A DNA stretch of 64,000 nucleotides from Arcuatula senhousia. Its lineage: Eukaryota > Mollusca > Bivalvia > Mytilida > Mytilidae. A program made the position numbers and the translations under genes. Shown here one piece after another: positions 44,691 to 57,000 of the stretch (positions are counted from its first letter, which is position 1; each line of letters starts with the position of its first letter). A model generated the notes under the pieces. That model did no database searches and was not told the DNA's origin. It saw only the letters and a list, made by a program, of their open reading frames with translations. The DNA is taken from contig OZ020303.1 of the NCBI GenBank assembly GCA_963971305.1, positions 65,348,867 to 65,412,866 of the forward strand, given 5' to 3'.

Positions 44691-46019
44691 TAGGGCCCCG
44701 CATCGAAACTCAAAAACTATTAACACTACAGTTCTGAAATTTTGTACAGTTACTAAGTAGCATGTCATAATTTGCATATTAAAATTTCGTGCAAATCGGT
44801 TAAATATTTTTGGAAAAAACTTTATTTTTTATCGAAAATCACAGATTTTGAGAATTGGACTTTGTGAACACAAAAACTAAAAAACTGTTAACAATACAGT
44901 TCTGAAACTTTGTACAGCTGCTAAGTAGCATGTCATGATTTGCATATATTAAAATTTCGTGCAAATCGTTTGAATATTTTTGGAAAAAAATTCATTTTTT
45001 ATCGAAAATCACAGATTTTGAGAATTGGACTTTGTGAACACTAAAAATCAAAAACTGTTAACAATACAGTTCTGAAACTTTGTACAGCTGCTAAGTAGCA
45101 TGTCATGATTTGCATATATTAAAATTTCGTGCAAATCGTTTGAATATTTTTGGAAAAAAATTCATTTTTTATCGAAAATCACAGATTTTGAGAATTGGAC
45201 TTTGTGAACACAAAAACTAAAAAACTGTTAACAATACAGTTCTGAAACTTTGTACAGCTGCTAAGTAGCATGTCATGATTTGCATATATTAAAATTTCGT
45301 GCAAATCGTTTGAATATTTTTGGAAAAAAATTCATTTTTTATCGAAAATCACAGATTTTGAGAATTGGACTTTGTGAACACTAAAAATCAAAAACTGTTA
45401 ACAATACAGTTCTGAAACTTTGTACAGCTGCTAAGTAGCATGTCATGATTTGCATATTGAATTTTCGTGCAAATCTGTTAAATATGTTTTGAAAAAACTT
45501 CATTTTTTATCGAAAATCACAGATTTTGAGAATTGGACTTTGTGAACACTAAAACTCAAAAATTGTTAACAATACAGTTCTGAAACTTTGTACAGCTGCT
45601 AAGTAGCATGTCATGATTTGCATATTGAATTTTCGTGCAAATCTGTTAAATATTTTTGGAAAAAACTTCATTTTTTATCTAAAATCACAGATTTTGATAA
45701 TTGGACTTTGTGAACACTAAAACTCAAAAACTGTTAACAGTACAGTTCTGAAACTTTGCACAGCTGCTAAGTAGCATGTCATGATTTGCATATATTAAAA
45801 TTTCGTGCAAATCTGTTTAATATTTTTGGAAAAAAATCACAGATTTTGAGAATTGGAATTTTTGAACAATAAAACTCAAAGGCTATTAACAATACAGCTC
45901 TGAAGTTTCATACACATTCCATGGATCATGCCTTAGTGGTTATAATCATAGTAAATATAATTTTGAAAACACTTAGATTTTTTGCCGCGGGGCCCTTTCT
46001 GACTTTGTAAGTAATCTAG
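44691..46019 (+). mobile_element. Minisatellite element with GGGCCCC ends (family B), copy 1
   Basis: Starts tagggccccgcatcgaa and ends 'tttgccgcggggccctttctgac...taatCTAG' followed by T. The interior holds about eight units of about 170 bp ('acaatacagttctgaaactttgtacagctgctaag', 'tttgcatat.ttaaaatttcgtgcaaatc', 'atcgaaaatcacagattttgagaattggactttgtgaacac'). Two units are duplicated as a 341-bp dimer (44873-45210 against 45211-45550). A second element with the same ends is at 50809-51547. Non-coding. Confidence 0.8.
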
Positions 46020-46282
46020 TTCATCTATTAATCGAGTTGAAATTTTCACAAATGTCGAGTAGATTATGCAGATCAATTTTGGGTAAAAAAAATAAAAAAA
46101 TTCCAGTTTCTGAGTTTTATAAAAAAAACACTTTTTACCCCAAAAATAAAAAAGAAAATTTTCACCCAAAGTTTAAGCTGTTAACCTCTAACCACTAAAA
46201 GGGGAAACATTTTTGGGTCAAAATCAGATGAAAAAACTTATGTTGTTTTTAAAGTGTGATTTTGTGAATTCCAGATTGACAA

Positions 46283-46358
46283 CACAGGGGCTTGAATTCT
46301 GGTCATTTATATCGACCTAAAAAAAATCTACCCCCTAGACCAGAATTCAAGCCCTGTG
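46283..46358. mobile_element. 76-bp palindromic element (hAT-like MITE), copy 2
   Basis: Begins cacaggggcttgaattctgg and ends 'caagccctgtg'. Its sequence matches the inverse of 2182-2256, including 'ggtcatttatat.gac', A-run and 'ccccct'. The 8 bases on each side (attgacaa / atttcaaa) are only partly alike, so the target duplication is eroded. Confidence 0.6.
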
Positions 46359-46574
46359 ATTTCAAACTGCAAACAAAACATCTCTTAGGCGCCATAAAAT
46401 GAAAATTTTTGTCAAGATCTTTAGGAAAATGATTTTGCAATACTTTTCTGATAAAATGAATCAAATACTTAATAAGATGTTGAATTTGTGATTTTTCAAA
46501 GTCATGCACATTTCTTTTTTCCATTAGTATACTTTAAAAGAGAATAAATCTATTATAGTACCTATATATACTAA
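46359..46574. other. Spacer between two elements
   Basis: AT-rich, nothing recognised. Confidence 0.3.
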
Positions 46575-47724
46575 GCAAAAAAAGAAACGTTACATTGGTT
46601 TTCTTTTAAGATTTTTTCGAAACATATTTTGTTTTGAATTTTAAATATAAAGATTAGGAAATAAACGGGGTTTTCTGTCAAATTTGCGTATTCAATGCGG
46701 ATTTGAAAATGACGTTACGCCATTTTTCAATTTTTACCAAAATTGGAACTTTTAAAATTTTACGTGTCGAAAGTTCAATTAAGCCAGTGATAATTGTCGT
46801 TAAATGTAACAAATATCACGGTTAACAAAAGGTCGCACTCAAATGTTGAGAAATTGTAAGTCAGACACGTTACGTTAACGTCAAAAATTGAAGCAAATCT
46901 CTTCTTTCGTGTTGGGTACAGGAATAAAAAAATTCTGGTGATTAATCATTTAAAAGACTTTAGAACAACTATCCATAGACCAGAGACTCGTGTCAGAGGT
47001 AGCAGAACAATAATCAGTGAGACCGGAAGTAGCAGAATACCATAACCAACGCGAGTTAAGATCAGGCGTCGCCGCTTTATTTCTATTCGTAATCGCTTCG
47101 TTAACGGTGCTAACCCTTAACTCCTGTAAATGGATAAAATTCTAACCAAATTTTCATAAACACTGAACGTACGCGGTCACGCCAAGCCGACGTAGACGTC
47201 CTCTGAATTACGTTTCTTTCGCGTAATAACGTTAATGAGTTGTATCATGCTTAAAATTGCCATAGATAAATAAGAAGCCCTTTTTTAACTGAAAAATCAA
47301 AATTTAACAGAAATTTGGTAACTTTCAACATTATGTCATTTTTGATTTTACTGAATTTGGTTTTTAGAAATAACCAAATCCCACCGACCGGAAACTGTTG
47401 CAAAATATCACATCCCTGTAGTTTTACAGATGGTTAAATATCCTTAAATTCTGAATTCAACTTTATTTTCATCGAAATGCAGTCAGATATTCAAAATGGA
47501 TGGTTAGTCAGGAACGATAATGCTTTGCAAACTTGATTTTCTACAATATCTAGGTAAAAGCTTAAAGAGATGTTAAATTCGAATCCAAATCAGGTATACT
47601 GGATGTTAGTCTCTTCAGTATGAACAAAGATATGTTTATTTATTTATTCAATTGAAGTTACAACTTTTCTTTTGTAATAGAAATTTTATCAAATAAAATA
47701 TAAGTGTAACGTTTCTTTTTTTGC
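46575..47724. mobile_element. 1.15-kb TIR element, non-autonomous or decayed
   Basis: Perfect 20-bp terminal inverted repeats gcaaaaaaagaaacgttaca at both ends, with 'tatata' rich flanks on each side that would accommodate TA targeting. No ORF remains. A weakly transposase-like plus-strand reading (basic, RRR-rich) around 47060-47230 suggests a decayed Tc1-like gene, but this is not firm. Confidence 0.7.
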
Positions 47725-47814
47725 CTTATATATCGCTTGCCTTTTAACGCTTTAGCGCTTTGATTGACAAACAATGACTAGTTTTAAATGAAAAAAAACC
47801 AATTCGTAATTGTT

Positions 47815-48017
47815 TTAGTTATTTGTCATTTCTCTCAGATGTACGCCTTCTGTATAATTGTCATCATTCCTTTTCTTCTTGTCCTTTTTGAGAATATTCT
47901 TAATGGTTATTGCCTCTGGCTTGCTTGTTTTATTGTCTGACTGGCTAGGTTTTGTCGACTGTGATGGGTTAGCCAATAATCCATTCCGCATTTGAATCTC
48001 TGCTTCATCTGTACCGA
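47815..48017 (-). CDS. mGluR-like exon 9 (cytoplasmic tail)
   Basis: The acceptor ttttattttag precedes VGTDEAEIQMRNGLLANP. It is rich in Ser, Lys and Asn, ends HLREMTNN, then TAA. Phase 1 entry matches the donor of exon 8. Confidence 0.8.
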
Positions 48018-51000
48018 CTAAAATAAAATCGTATAATTATTCTTAAGTACTAAGTAAAAGTATGACGTATGATAAAATCAAATGGAGTTCATGTAGTTGG
48101 GATGTGTACTTTACTTTTTACGTTTTTTGTTGTTGTTTGTTTGTTTTTATTGTTTGGACTCTTTTTTTGCAAATGAACCTTGGCATTTTGGTTGAGATAT
48201 ATTATAACTGAGTAGTATTTTAGAGTTTTGTGTGTGTTAAATTTGATATTAATATTCGGGTTTACATTGATCTTCCAACTTTAAGCTGGAGCACCTCTGA
48301 TGGATTCTATTGAAGAAATGGGTGTCATGACATGATTTACAGTATGTCTATTCAGTTCGCCTAGATTTGATCAAATTTTTGACTGTTCCGAGGAATTGAT
48401 AATTGTGACTTGAAAACTTACCACACTTGTTTGACGTCAAACATGAACTGGTTCTGTTATGCGAACTCTCATTGGCTCGAGTCATTACTCGCTCTCTAGT
48501 GTTCATTTTCGGCTTCATGAGTATGATGTACACTCGGGATAAGAACAGAACACACAGAGTCACTGTAGAATTTATAGACAGGGTTATACACAAAGACAGT
48601 ACCCTGACCACATTATTGTTCGTGAAGAAAAAAGTTGATGCAAATGCTAACCAAATGATACATGTTGTATATGAACATATGGAAATGAATCTAGTTTCTT
48701 TAAATCCGTCTGGAATTTTTCTAGTTTTTATAGCGAAAAAAACACATGCTAACAGCAAAGCTACTGAGTATGTTAAACTTAGGGCATATGAGTAATTTTC
48801 CACATCAGAACAAATAAGTACTCCAGAGTTTTCAGTGTAGTCAATTTTTGTGTAAGGTCTATCAAAAATCATCCAAAGCGTCAGAGCGAGCACGTGTATG
48901 AATGTCAACAGAAGCATCATCGTCATTGAAGACCTGGAGTTTACGAACTTTTTCTTCTCTGGAGATTTGGCTTCGAAAAGTCTGTATATTCTGATTGTCT
49001 TAGTCAGCAAGATTGCATATTGTAGAGTATAGCATACTCCCAGCAAATACCGAGTCAACCCGCAAGTTACAACAGAAGGCTTTGCTAGGAACACCAATGA
49101 CGAAGCATACGACATTATTAGTCCCACTATCAAAACGAGGCTTAATTTAAAGTCCGTTGCTTTGACAATAGGAGTTTCTCTATATGCTACAAAAACTCCA
49201 ATAACAAAAAGGCATATTGTTATACCTAGAGATGACAGCGCCAAAGTAGCAATAGCGGAAGTTTTATTATAGTCCATGTGCTCGATGGCAACCGGTGAAC
49301 AGTTAGTTTTCATCTTGTTGGCGCGATATCCTTCATGGCAGGGGACGCAACTCGAAGGTCCGACATATTGATTCTCGGCACATTTTGTGCACCTCCAACA
49401 ACAACGGTCTTCTCTGACAGTTTTCGCGTATCCAAACTGGCAAGGTTCGGAGCAGAGTGATGGGACTTTATCGCCATATTTTTCTGCACTTTTGTTAAAG
49501 TGTACATCCTCTTTGTCACCCATTCCTGAGAAAATATTTAATCATATTGATTTTAATCAATGCAAAATGGTCAACTATTCTTCTCTTTTTAGATAAATGA
49601 ATTGTCTGTGGACGTCTATGGGTTTTAATACATGGTGCTTAACATTTTACATACTTTAGCATTTCAAAGAACACTAAAGTAACTGCAATTATGTACCCTA
49701 AATCCAAATGTCCTTTGTTTCAGGTATGAAAACGGGTAATTTGGTTATGCTGTTTATGCATATTTCAAGAAGAAACCTTTCATCAGCAGCATAATTTTTA
49801 CCATTTCCTGGCAAAGGTGGATCTTAGTGTAGGTTTGGCATCCGTTGCCCATGCAACCTTTTTTGTGTTTTTTGCAGGTTTTTATTCTTGTTTCCCTGTA
49901 ATTTCCCACGCTCGTTTTGTTAATTTCGTGCTGTACTAACTTCATATAGAATTAAGATGTTATCGTTCTACATGTACATGACAAAAGGTCGATCCTCCCT
50001 TTGATTGCTTTTATGAATACTAACTTGAATAATTTCCTATGATTTCCCACAGACCCTTTCTTCCATCAAATCTATATCCTAGAATACTATACTTTGGTGG
50101 ACCCTCTGATCCATTGACGAACTGGAAATGTCCTCCTTGTGAATCTGTTTAAAAGGAAAGGAATGGGTTTTATATAAATAATTATGCTTTGCATTAACTT
50201 AAAGATTGTGGGATTAGTTAGAACAGGTAGCGTGCATAAATAGTCGAATCGCCAATTTTCGTATTATTTAAATTTTCAACTTGCTTGCTGATAAAAACAG
50301 CCTGAAAATACCCTTTAAAACATTTATGATAAGAAAAATAGAATTTGACATATATTTACCTGTAAATGTGACGTTGCTGAGAAAAGACAATAAATCGTCC
50401 CCTGTAGACAGCTTAGCTTTAAGTTGTTCACATACACCAGGCTCTCCGTTACAGAACTCTGTATGCATGTTCTTTATTGCATATGCAAATGCAAACACAG
50501 CATCTGTGATGTAGTGAAGTATTCCAAATTCTTCTAGATCTAAATTCAAATTCTAAGCTATTCAATTAACATTGTTAAACCGTTTTTGTTAGATCTACAG
50601 CTTCTATATTGAAATACTCTTGAATATAATTTAATGGCGAAATTACATTTAAGGAAACAAAGAAGTATCAATGTCAGAAATCCGAAAAGGTCAACACAAA
50701 ACCAGATCAATCCAGGTTACACAACCGACAACATGAAAAAAGCTCATAGAACAACCTTACTGCAACTAGCTACGCAAACTGAGGTGGTCCGGAAGAGTTA
50801 ACAGTAATTAGGGCCCCGCATCGAAGATACGGACGCCCTATAGTTTTCACTTTGTCCGTCTGTCCGTCCGTCAACAACTCTTGTGAACACTAAAACTCAA
50901 AAAACTATAAACAACACAGTTCTAAAATGTTGTACAGCTACTTAGTAGCATGCCATAATTTGCATATTTAAATTTCATGTAAAAATGTGAAATATTTTTG

Positions 51001-54000
51001 GAAAAAACTTCATTTTTTATCGAAAATCACAGATTTTGAGAATTGGACTTTGTGAACACTAAAACTCAAAAACTTTTAACAAAACAGTTCTGAAACTTTG
51101 TACAGATGCTAAGTAGCATGTTATAATTTGCATATCAAAATTTCATGCAAATCTGTTCAATATTTTAGGAAAAAACTTCATTTTTGATGGAAAATCATAG
51201 ATTTTGAGAATTGGACTTTGTGAACACTAAAACTCAAAAACTATTAACAATACATTTCTGAAACTTTGTACAGCTGCTAAGTAGCATGACATGATTTGTA
51301 TATTAGAATTCTGTGCAAATCTGTTCAATATTTTTCGGAAAAAACTTCATTTTTTAATGGAAAATCACATATTTTGAGAATTGGAATTTTTGAACAATAA
51401 AACTCAAATGCTGATGACAATACAGCTCTGAAGTTTCATACACATTCCATGGAACATGCCTTAGTGGTTATAATCAAAGTTCGAATGATTTTGAAAACAC
51501 TTAGATTTTTTGCCGTGGGGCCCTTTCTGAATCTGTCAGTATTCTAGTTCCTTCTTGTTATAGCGCATCCGTCACGTTAGGCTGGCATTTCAGGCCTCAA
51601 CTACACTTCTTTCCTAGATTTGGACGCGCGCGGGAAAATCAGGGGCGCGGTAACACAAGTCTACCGAGATCAATGAAGTAACAATAACTCTTAGAAAAAC
51701 CAACATCTGTACTCATTTAGAGAGAGAATTTGTGTATTGCAACAAAGGAGCTTTAATCGTCTCCTCTTAAGCCACTGAAAAAACTTGACTGGAAAGGGTA
51801 AAAAAAATGCGATTCTTCGTGTCTTTGCCCTATAGATTGTAACTATTACCGTGAGATAGAGAAAAGATGTTGCTTGCTTAAACCTTCAGCTCATTAATCT
51901 CTACAAAGTCTCCATTGGGTTGAAGTTGTCAGGCGACCCCTTATGGATAGAAGACACCCTTGTGGATTAAGGACCAGGTGTGCGATTCAGGCTCCTGGGA
52001 GCCTCTTGTAGTCTTTGTGTTTGAGGAACTTCGAGATTCGAATGCCCCTTCTTGTAAGATTTATAAAAACAAAAATAATTTGTTTCTTACCGCAGTGTTC
52101 ACCACATTCTCCGTTCGAATAGTAATCAACAAACTCTGTCCACCAAGGATTTCTTCTATTTTCATAGCCAATGCTGAAAGGCAATTAATCATTAGTACAC
52201 CAAGAGACTTCAAACTCTGTTTCATACTCAAAGGGGCGATGTGAACTTTTCTAGGAATGTGGATTATCAGTTCGCCAATAATAATTCAGGACATACATGT
52301 ACTTTTACATACTTGTATATTTTGCATACTGTGGTTTCATTACTATTCATGGCATTGGGGTATCAATTTTCATGGTTTTCATTAGTGGCATTCATCCATG
52401 AAATTTGAAACCCAACAAAAAGGAAATGTAACATGGATCTGTATCATGCAGACTTCATGGACTTTAGAACACAAATTTAAGAATTGACAAACAGATTAGT
52501 TTCATCTAACCATGAAAATTGGTACCGCAAAAAATAAATGAATCCACAGTATATTACATGTATTAATAGAAAATGATGAGATGTGGAATAAGTGTACGTA
52601 ACACAGCCCACAATCAAGCGGCAATTCAGAAAAACCACAATGGACAACCGCCAGCAGCCTGTCATTGTCAAGTCAAGTCTTTAGCAGCTAACATTTCTAT
52701 GACATAACCTTTACAACTGTTGAGATATGAAAAAAATAAGTAAAAATCCACACCCATCATCATGACCCATGTCTTTGAAATGAAAACAAAAAATATATGT
52801 ATCTTTTTAGAATACATTGTCTCATTTAACGGCTACTATAAACCTCAGACCAGAAAACGCTACCTCACTGCTGCTTTACACGAATCTGGTGTGCTGTCAT
52901 GGAAGATATTGCCAAGGGATAACCCAGCATTTGATTATCCTAGTGACTTTGATGTTGTCAAGGTAAGTTTCTGTGCATGGCCGTAGACAGCTGTCTTTAA
53001 TCTCCTTATCGTCTATTTGAAATATGAGATCAGTCAATTTAAAGCCCTATAGTATTTTATTTGTTTGTCCACAATTACTGACCGGATTTCACGGAATGTA
53101 AAATCCGGGTTATTGTGAGCAAGAAGCGATCTTGTAATTTTTACGGGATTTGATTTTGATCACGAGAAGCTGTACCAAATCAACTGCCCTGCGTGTGTTT
53201 GCCAGTCGACCACATAGACTTACTTTGATGATAGATATACAATCCATATCATTTGCAACAACAACAACCCAGTGAAGCGAGAAATTTTTCAGATGAATTT
53301 TCAACAACCGGCTCAGTGTTTTGTACTCCTGAAGAAGCGAAATCAAAGGAAAAGTAAAATAAAGTTTGGCATATAAATGTTTTTTTTTTAATCAAATGTA
53401 CCCCCTGAATCGGCTAAATTCAGCATCTAGGATTCTGTCCATTAATAATAAAAATGATTCCTTTTATTCCATCCCTCTCAACAGGCAATAAATTGTTACT
53501 TAAAGTAATATGAAATCGGATGCAATGAAAAGATAAGAATAACTTTAGTATTCATGGAGCCATTATTTGAAAAAAAATAGACTGGAATCCTCGTATTGAA
53601 TTGACTATTCAGTTGAAGCTTAAAATGTCGAAGAGCAGACAAATGAAGGAGAAGGACAAAGAAAACTACGATGGTCTTGTTACAGGCAGTTCAAGAAAAT
53701 TGATGATAATTAATAATTTCTTACATTAACCTATTCTGAGAATCTATTAGTATTTTAAGAACTAGTAAGTTGCTTGTGACAAGTTGTGTTTTAGAAGAAT
53801 TTGGTTAAAGGTTTAGATAAATGTTTGTAAATTTTCATGAAAGGTTTTAATAAAATAAAATAAATTAAAAAAAAATAATCCTTTCTTTTTGACTTGAAAC
53901 GACAAGCATATATACAGCTTTGTCAAAAAAATAAATAAAAGAATTAAATGAATGATAAATCTTTTCGGTTTGATAAGAAAGTATCTCTATAGAAATTTAA

Positions 54001-57000
54001 AAATTCAACCATTTGTTGGAAAATAAATCGAATTGCAACCTCTTTTGTACTGAAATTAAATTATTTTGACACATACTTATCAAAATATTTCATGAATCCT
54101 GGTATTGCACCGATGTAGAGCTGAACCCCAATGGAACCTTCCGCAATCTCCATGACGTTCTTGTCGGGAAACATTCTTCCCGCCCAACCATCAGTTCCAA
54201 CCCAATGAAAGGAATTTATCAGTGATGTTTTTCTAACTGCTTTGAACAGATTCAGGGTTGTGTGAGGTCTCAGAATGAGAACTGAAACAACTTTTCCTAA
54301 AAGCAGAGAAAAAAATGATATCATCTAATTAAAATTAAATGTAATTGAAATACTAAGATAGGCCTAAGATAATTTTGCAAAGAACGACATTTCAACTTTC
54401 CAATCGTCAACTTTCCCTTTTTGTGTAGCAACATTCCGTCCGCTCCTGATTATGGAGTCTTCGTATCACAGTTAATTCGTTACTCCAGGGCTTGCGGGAA
54501 TTACATCGATTTCCTTGTTAGAGCGTCATGTTTGACACAGACATTGCTGACACAGGGTTATGTTGCTCCACGGTTGCTGTCTTCACTCAAGAAATTAAAC
54601 GGTAGACACAGTCCACTCGTAGACAGATATGGTATTTCTATCTCTCAAATGAATGCAGATGTTTGTTTGTGGTAGAAATTTGTTTTGTTTTCTTTACCGG
54701 ATTTGACACACTGAATTGGAAATTAGCAACACGACAGATGTGCTATAGCAGGCAGGAACCACTAACTCTTCCGGAGCACCTGGGTACACTCTTGTTACGA
54801 CTTGAGTTCGCGTTGTTGATTTCCATTCGGTTGAATTTGTGTTTTGTGTTTCTTCGTACTGTTCTTGTTCGTGTTCAACGGTTTCGTCGTTGCCCTTTCG
54901 GACTTTTGACACTCGAATGTCCCATTGGTGCCTCTTTGCTTTTTTCATAAACATTAAGATCTCTAGACCTCATAAAACGGAACCATTGACTAGAAAGGAA
55001 TTGTCACTAGCATTTGTATGTTTTTATTGGAACTGCAATATAGTTTTATGTCTGTATTATTGGTATTATATTCTTGGGCAAGGTATTATCAACTTACGCG
55101 TTCATCTATGCCGCATTTTGCTTTAGCAATAATAAAATAACTCTAAGGAAAAACGTTTTATGATGCTTTATAAAAACAGTAACATGTTAAAAAAAATAAC
55201 CTATTATTTTTGATTTTAACACTAACCTTTTGTATTCTTGTGGTTAAGCAAGTTCTTGACCACGTCATCCATCCTGTCTGCGGGGGCATCGTATGTGAGC
55301 TTTATAGAAGTACCAATACAAAAGTCTCCATTGAGACTTAGTTTCTCTAACATCGACTTATAGTTTGAACCATAGCTGCTATCCTCATAGACTATCGTGA
55401 TGTAATGGAACCTCATGCGTCTAAACAGAAGAATAAATTACTAATACCAATTTCTACATAATACTAATGGGTTTGATGTAGCTGGACCAACATGGTTTCT
55501 AAAAGTTGTCGATTTTGCTATCAAAAGCTTGTTTTTTTACTTAATTGAAATAAAGACATTTGACATTTATACCACGTTTTGCTAGAATTTGTGTTCATTG
55601 GACATGTTGTCATGAACTTTTGGGAGCGAAAAAGTTAAAAAACAAATGACCAAAGACATACACCATAATTAGAATTGTTTACATCAATATTTGGTACAAA
55701 AATGTGATTAAAGAGAGTAAATCGTTTCTATATGCTTTGATATTTTAAGTCATGAAGTGGTTGTTGCTAACTTCAAAACCATATAACTATAGATAGAACT
55801 AAGGATGCCGACTTTTGTATTCTTTGAAGTACATTGTTTTAGAAACTATAAAAACGGTTTATTAGTGTTTCCTTATTTGTACAAGGATAAGGCAATAAAA
55901 CAATAAGAACATTTTATAGATCAAGGACAATTTGAAGATTAAAGAAAGTATGAATAAGTGTGGGGTTTTTCTTTGTCCAATTAAAATCATTTGAGAACTT
56001 TGACCAAAAATGAATGGTTATGGCGTGCTCTGCTCGGATAGGTTAGCTACATTTTAAAGCCTGAGCTAGACAGCGGCCTTTTGTTCATGTCAAACGATTG
56101 CTTAACCGTTTTACATTAGTTCGTTAGTTGACTATACAATCATAGCGCCGCTTCGGTCATATACGTCCTCACTTGAATGTTTTAGGAAGTCATATTTTTT
56201 TACAATGTTAAGCACAATTATTGATAATAAAAACAAGTAAACAAAAAGCGAGATAAATACTTGAGTATACCAGCTATCGCTCTGGCCTGGTAATTGTCAG
56301 ATGGAACGGTTCTTTTAAAGTATTGAAATCTCGTTCTGTCGTTTAGTTCTGGTGATGTAGACTGGTAACTTATCTGGAAATAAAGCCTTCACAATTTTCA
56401 TTTAGATAAATAATTAGTAAGAGCTGATTTTTATTTTTTATTTTTTTGGTAATCTGTGGCACTCTTCATGTTGCTGTCTCAGTTTTCAGTATCAACTCAA
56501 GAAAATGTATGTGAAAAAAATAAGAACTCGATGAAATCTCGGGTTCTAAAACAAATTCGTAAGAGAGTTTGTTGCAAGAATTTTGCATATCAGATTTGCT
56601 CAATCTGTCTTACAAGTTAAGCAATAACAATGCGACGGGAACCACCTGCTTAACACGGTTGTGAAGCACGTCTCAGGTTCACTAGATGACCTTTACGTGA
56701 GTTTGCAATGTAATTTTTGTTTTGTTTGGCTGTTTATTTGTTTATCGTTCGTTTTGCTGTCTGCTTTTGCATTGTCCTTTTGCTTTGTTGACATTGTGAT
56801 GCAAATGTTTTATTTTGTATTGATGTGCTTTTTCTGTTCGTGATTTAAACTCGAGCTTTCATGTCTTGTTTTGCATTCTGAAAGTTCTACTTGACAGTGA
56901 CTATAGTTATCAGAAAGAAAAGTACCCAGTATATACTAAACATCCCGATTGCGCTTACCTGTGGAACTTTAAAAAGACGCAGAAGGCTAGCTACAGGTAT

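Noticed and set aside
48427..48795. 122-residue plus-strand frame
   Set aside because: Antisense shadow of the mGluR-like membrane-domain exon.
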